DNA of 64,000 bases from Anaeramoeba ignava (taxonomy: Eukaryota; Metamonada; Anaeramoebidae): the NCBI GenBank assembly GCA_028826165.1, contig JAPDFW010000054.1, positions 500,001-564,000 on the forward strand, written 5' to 3'. The notes below the pieces were generated by a model, which searched no databases, was not told the DNA's origin, and was given only the letters and a program-made list of their open reading frames with translations. Positions 60,513 to 64,000 of the stretch are shown one piece after another. The translations under genes and the position numbers were made by a program. Each line of letters opens with the position of its first letter. The first letter of the stretch is position 1.

Positions 60513-62306
60513 TTAATTTTGATTATTAAATTTATTAATTAATAAATCAAATAAATTTGGATTTGTTTGATTTAATTGAAAATAATCAATTCCAATTTGA
60601 ATTTCATCAATTATTTCTTGTGTAATTTGAATTTCATCTTTAATTTGATTTGAATAAATCCAATATTCAAATATTTGAAATGATTTATTATTTAATTCAC
60701 TATAATCTGTAACTTTATTAGAAGTATCTTCTGTAACAGATAAAAACATTCCTCGATATAATTCACTTCTCATTATTAATATTAATTTAGGGAATTTATA
60801 TTGTTTTTCTTTTCTTTCAATAATAAAATCTTTTTCATTTTCATTTTCATTTTCATTTAAATAAATTCTTTTAATTGTTTCTTCAATTTTTTCATTTGAA
60901 TTTATAATTTCTTTAATTTCGGAATATAATTTTGGATTTATTATTCTGTTTGAATAAATCATTTCAAATATTTGATTTGATTCTTGAATTGATTTTTTTG
61001 AAATAATTTCTTTAAGTTGTTCAATTTGATTTTGATTTTGATTTAATCTATATTTCAATATTAATTTATGAGCTTTGATTATTTCTTCATTTTTGGTTTT
61101 AAATGAAATATCACAAAATTCTTTTCTTCTAAATAATTTTATCAAATCTTCTTCAAGATTGGAAAAAGGAGGAGGAGAATAATAAAGAAATGAATTTGAA
61201 AAACCACAAGAAATATGGTAATTGGAAATATCTTCATTAAATCTTAATTTAGGAAGTTCAATTTGAATTGGAATTTTTTGACTTTTTGTATCTCCAGTTC
61301 CTAATTGATAATAAGAATTATTTCCAAATCCTATTAATTTTGCTTTTTCAGCTAAAATCAAAGTATGCTCACCACGAACAGAAAAATCAAGAATAATATC
61401 ATCATTTTCAAATAAAGATGATTTGATTTCAGTAAATTCATAAGTATCTTCATTTTTGCCAAGTCCATTATCTTGATAATAACCACATGAATAAAGTTTT
61501 CTTTTTGGATTTTGATTTTGATTTTCATTTTCAATCAACATTATTGAATGATAAAATCCACATTGAATATCAATTATTTTGCCTTTTGGAATATTTTGGA
61601 TTTTGGTTAATTCTTGAATTTCTGTTTCATTTCTTGATTCTCCTAATCCAAGTTTACCATAGTCATTATTTCCGCAACAAAGTAATTCTTGATTTGAATT
61701 TAAAAGGAAAACTGAATCTGAAAAATTTCCTGAAAATATTTTAGAAACATTTTTCATCATTAAAATTGGTTTTTGTGTTTTTCTAAGTGTTTTAGAATCT
61801 AAACCAAGTTGACTAAATTGATTTGAACCAATTCCATAAACATTTTGATTTGAAGTTAATAAATAAATTGAATAGTATCCACAAGCAATATCTTGAATTA
61901 TTCTATCTTTTGGATCTTCAATTAATGATGAAATATTGATAAATTCTTTTGGGTTATTTGGATTTATATCTTTTCCTTTTGCAAATACATTTCCTTCTTT
62001 TGTTAAAATAGCTTCATTTGAAATACCAACAGTTACTTTTTGAATATTTTCTTCAATTTGGATTTTTTGAGGATTTCTAATTGAATCTCTTAAATATTCT
62101 ATTGCTTTTCCATTTTCAAAAAGGAAAATTGTTTCGAACTCGTTAGTTATAATTTGTTTAATTTGTTTTTCATTTTCATTTTCATTTTCATTTTCATTTT
62201 CATTTTCAATTTCAAATTTAAATTGAATTGGTTTTTTTATTGAATCTGGTCCATCAAAGAAAAATTTTGGGTTTTTATTTGAACCAAAAAATATAATTTC
62301 GTTCAT
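60513..62306 (-). CDS. RCC1-BTB family protein, copy E (intact)
   Basis: A single exon of 597 residues from MNEIIFFGSNKNPKFFF to KFNNQN. RCC1 blades span about 50-385 (YGIGSNQFSQLGLD, LCCGNNDYGKLGLGES, GFGNNSYYQLGTGD). A BTB domain follows (LFRRKEFCDISFKTKNEEII) and a second BTB-like segment (KFPKLILIMRSELYRGMFLS, FEYWIYSNQIKDE). With copy B it is the only complete member here and shows the others were once full length. One blade has lost the usual Cys-Gly (DFSVRGEHTLIL). Confidence 0.9.
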   Translation of the reverse strand: MNEIIFFGSNKNPKFFFDGPDSIKKPIQFKFEIENENENENENENEKQIKQIITNEFETIFLFENGKAIEYLRDSIRNPQKIQIEENIQKVTVGISNEAILTKEGNVFAKGKDINPNNPKEFINISSLIEDPKDRIIQDIACGYYSIYLLTSNQNVYGIGSNQFSQLGLDSKTLRKTQKPILMMKNVSKIFSGNFSDSVFLLNSNQELLCCGNNDYGKLGLGESRNETEIQELTKIQNIPKGKIIDIQCGFYHSIMLIENENQNQNPKRKLYSCGYYQDNGLGKNEDTYEFTEIKSSLFENDDIILDFSVRGEHTLILAEKAKLIGFGNNSYYQLGTGDTKSQKIPIQIELPKLRFNEDISNYHISCGFSNSFLYYSPPPFSNLEEDLIKLFRRKEFCDISFKTKNEEIIKAHKLILKYRLNQNQNQIEQLKEIISKKSIQESNQIFEMIYSNRIINPKLYSEIKEIINSNEKIEETIKRIYLNENENENEKDFIIERKEKQYKFPKLILIMRSELYRGMFLSVTEDTSNKVTDYSELNNKSFQIFEYWIYSNQIKDEIQITQEIIDEIQIGIDYFQLNQTNPNLFDLLINKFNNQN

Positions 62307-62310
62307 TTTT

Positions 62311-62336
62311 GAAAAGAAAAAAAATGAAAAAAAAAA
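62311..62336 (-). promoter_or_regulatory. initiator-like TTTTTTCATTTTTTTTCTTT before copy E
   Basis: Within 30 bases of the ATG at 62306 on the minus strand. Here it also lies just beyond the stop of copy F. Confidence 0.5.
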
Positions 62337-62360
62337 TTTTTGTTTTGTTTTAGTTTTGTT

Positions 62361-64000
62361 TTAGAAAATTTCGCATTTTTTTTTCTTCTTTTTTTCTTTC
62401 TCCTTTTTTTCTTCTTCTGTTTTTTCTTTTTCGAATTCTTGTCTTTTTTGTTGGTATCGTTGCTCAATTTGGATTTTATATTCTTGATTAATTAAATCAA
62501 ATAAATTTGGATTTGTTTTATTTAATTGAAAATAATCAATTCCTTTTTCAATTTCATCCACTATTTCTTGTGTAATTTCAATTTCATCTTTAATTTGATT
62601 TGAATAAATCCAATATTCAAATATTTGAAATGATTTATTACTTATTTGATCGTAATTGATAACTTTATTAGATTTATCTTCGTTTGCAGATAAAAACATT
62701 CCTCGATATAATTCACTTCTCATTATTAATATTAATTTTGGAAATTTATATTGTTTTTCTTTTCTTTCAATAATAAAATCTTTTTCATTTTCATTTTCAT
62801 TTAAATAAATTCTTTTCATTGTTTCTTCAATTTTTTCATTTGAATTTATAATTTCTTTAATTTCAGAATATAATTTTGGATTTATTTTGGAATTGTTTGA
62901 ATAAATCATTTCAAATATTTGATTTGATTCTTTAATTGATTTACTTGAAATAATTTCTTGAAGTTTTTCAAATTCGTTTTCATCTTTTAATCTATATTTC
63001 AATATTAATTTATGAGCTTCAATTATTTCTTCATTTTTGGTTTTAAATGAAATATCACAAAATTCTTTTCTTCTAAATAGTTTTATCAAATCTTCTTCAA
63101 GATTGGAAAAACAAAAGAGGAGGAGAATAATAAAGAAATGATTTGTTATATCCACAAGAAATATGATAATTAGAAATATCTTCATTAAATCTTAATTTAG
63201 GAAGTTCAATTTGAATTGGAATTTTTTGATTTTCAGTATCTCCAGTTCCTAATTGACCATGAAAATTACCTCCAAATGAAATTAGTTTCCCTTTTGATGT
63301 TAAAATCAAATTCTGATCTCTTCCACAAGAAATATCAAGAATATAATCATCATCTTCAAATAAAGATGATTTGATTTCAGTAAATTCACTGGTTTTTGCT
63401 TCTTTGCCAAGTCCATTAGTTTTTAGGTCTCCACTTGAATAAAGTTTTCTTTTTGGATTTTCATTTTCATTTTCAATCAACATTAATGAATGACCATCTC
63501 CACATTTAATATCAATTATTTTGCCTTTTGGAATATTTTGGATTTTGGTTAATTTTACCGGAGCTAAACTTTTGAATCCAAGTTGGCCATGGTAATTGTT
63601 TCCGCAACAAAATAATTCTTGATTTGAATTTAAAAGAAAAATAAAATTTGAAGAATTTCCTGAAAATATTTTAGAAACATTTTTCATCATTAAAACTGGT
63701 TTTTCATAATTTGGTTGATATGTTGAATCAAAACCAAGTTGACTAAAGTAATTTGAACCAATTCCATAAACATTTTGATTTGAAGTTAATAAGTAAATTG
63801 AACAGTATCCACAAGCAATATCTTGAATTACTCTATCTTTTGGATCTTCAATTAATGATGAAATATTCATAAATTCATTTGGATTTTTTTCACTAATATC
63901 TTTCCCTTTTGCAAATACATTTCCTTCTTTTGTTAAAATAGCTTCATTTTGAAAACCAACTGTTACTTTTTGAATATTTTCTTCAATTTGAATTTCTGAA
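62361..64000 (-). pseudogene. RCC1-BTB family protein, copy F, frame break and cut by window edge
   Basis: The RCC1 part enters from the right edge in frame (NIQKVTVGFQNEAILTKEGN) and reads to about 63110. The BTB part follows in another frame to 62361. The break is at 63105-63120, where TCTCCTCCTCTTTTGTTTTT is four bases longer than in other copies. The C-terminus differs from all paralogues: after FDLINQEYKIQIEQRYQQ comes a Glu/Lys-rich tail ending KKKKKCEIF. The 5' end is outside the window. Confidence 0.78.

Overview
This is nuclear DNA of a eukaryote with a very A+T-rich genome. Genes are split by short GT-AG introns, the standard code is used (TAA and TGA stops are seen), and the proteins are typical of free-living amoeboid or amoeboflagellate protists. 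The mix of a DOCK-type Rho exchange factor, a BUB2-like Rab-GAP, BTB-TLDc proteins and a tandem family of RCC1-BTB proteins, together with an initiator-like TCATTTTT element before most start codons, makes an Anaeramoeba-like metamonad my best guess. That is an inference; other A+T-rich amoebae are possible.

Layout. 1-2.2 kb: nearly pure A/T repeat. 2.2-12.1 kb: a 1,672-residue DOCK protein and a 1,062-residue DPE2-type 4-alpha-glucanotransferase, both on +. 12.1-14.5 kb: a small unknown gene and an acid ceramidase/NAAA-like hydrolase on -. 14.6-16.5 kb: a cyclophilin-RRM protein (PPIL4 type). 16.5-18.7 kb: a giant Asn/Gln-repeat protein on -. 18.8-22.6 kb: an XRN2/Rat1-type 5'-3' exoribonuclease. 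23.5-27.9 kb: a nine-exon coiled coil-RGS-DUF547 protein on -. 28-30.9 kb: a MARK/PAR-1-like kinase with a KA1 end on -. 32.4-37.6 kb: two BTB-TLDc proteins and a relic, separated by A/T minisatellites. 38.7-42.3 kb: two RCC1-BTB genes on -. 42.4-43.5 kb: a BUB2-like TBC protein. 43.8-46.3 kb: a Heh/Src1/LEM2-like inner nuclear membrane protein on -. 46.6-48.1 kb: a seven-repeat FG-GAP membrane protein on -. 48.2-49.2 kb: a ubiquilin. 49.6-49.8 kb: a small MPLKIP-like gene on -. 49.9-52.8 kb: an RCC1-F-box-ARF chimera. 52.9-56.1 kb: an acidic low-complexity protein and a vWA protein. 56.1-64 kb: four more RCC1-BTB copies on -, the last cut by the window edge.

Exon models were built by hand from homology, GT/AG sites and phase. 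For DOCK, DPE2, the ceramidase, PPIL4, the Asn/Gln protein, RGS-DUF547, the kinase and BUB2 the exons sum to an exact multiple of three. From about 34 kb rightwards many genes carry single-base frame breaks, mostly in homopolymers, in both directions. These could be assembly errors or real decay, and cannot be told apart here.

The genes do not form a pathway. The themes are small-GTPase control (DOCK, BUB2-like TBC, RCC1-F-box-ARF, RGS) and large lineage-specific BTB/RCC1/TLDc families. The items most worth pursuing are the RCC1-F-box-ARF fusion, the coiled coil-RGS-DUF547 fusion, the shared initiator-like promoter element, and the RCC1-BTB tandem array with recurrent frame breaks.
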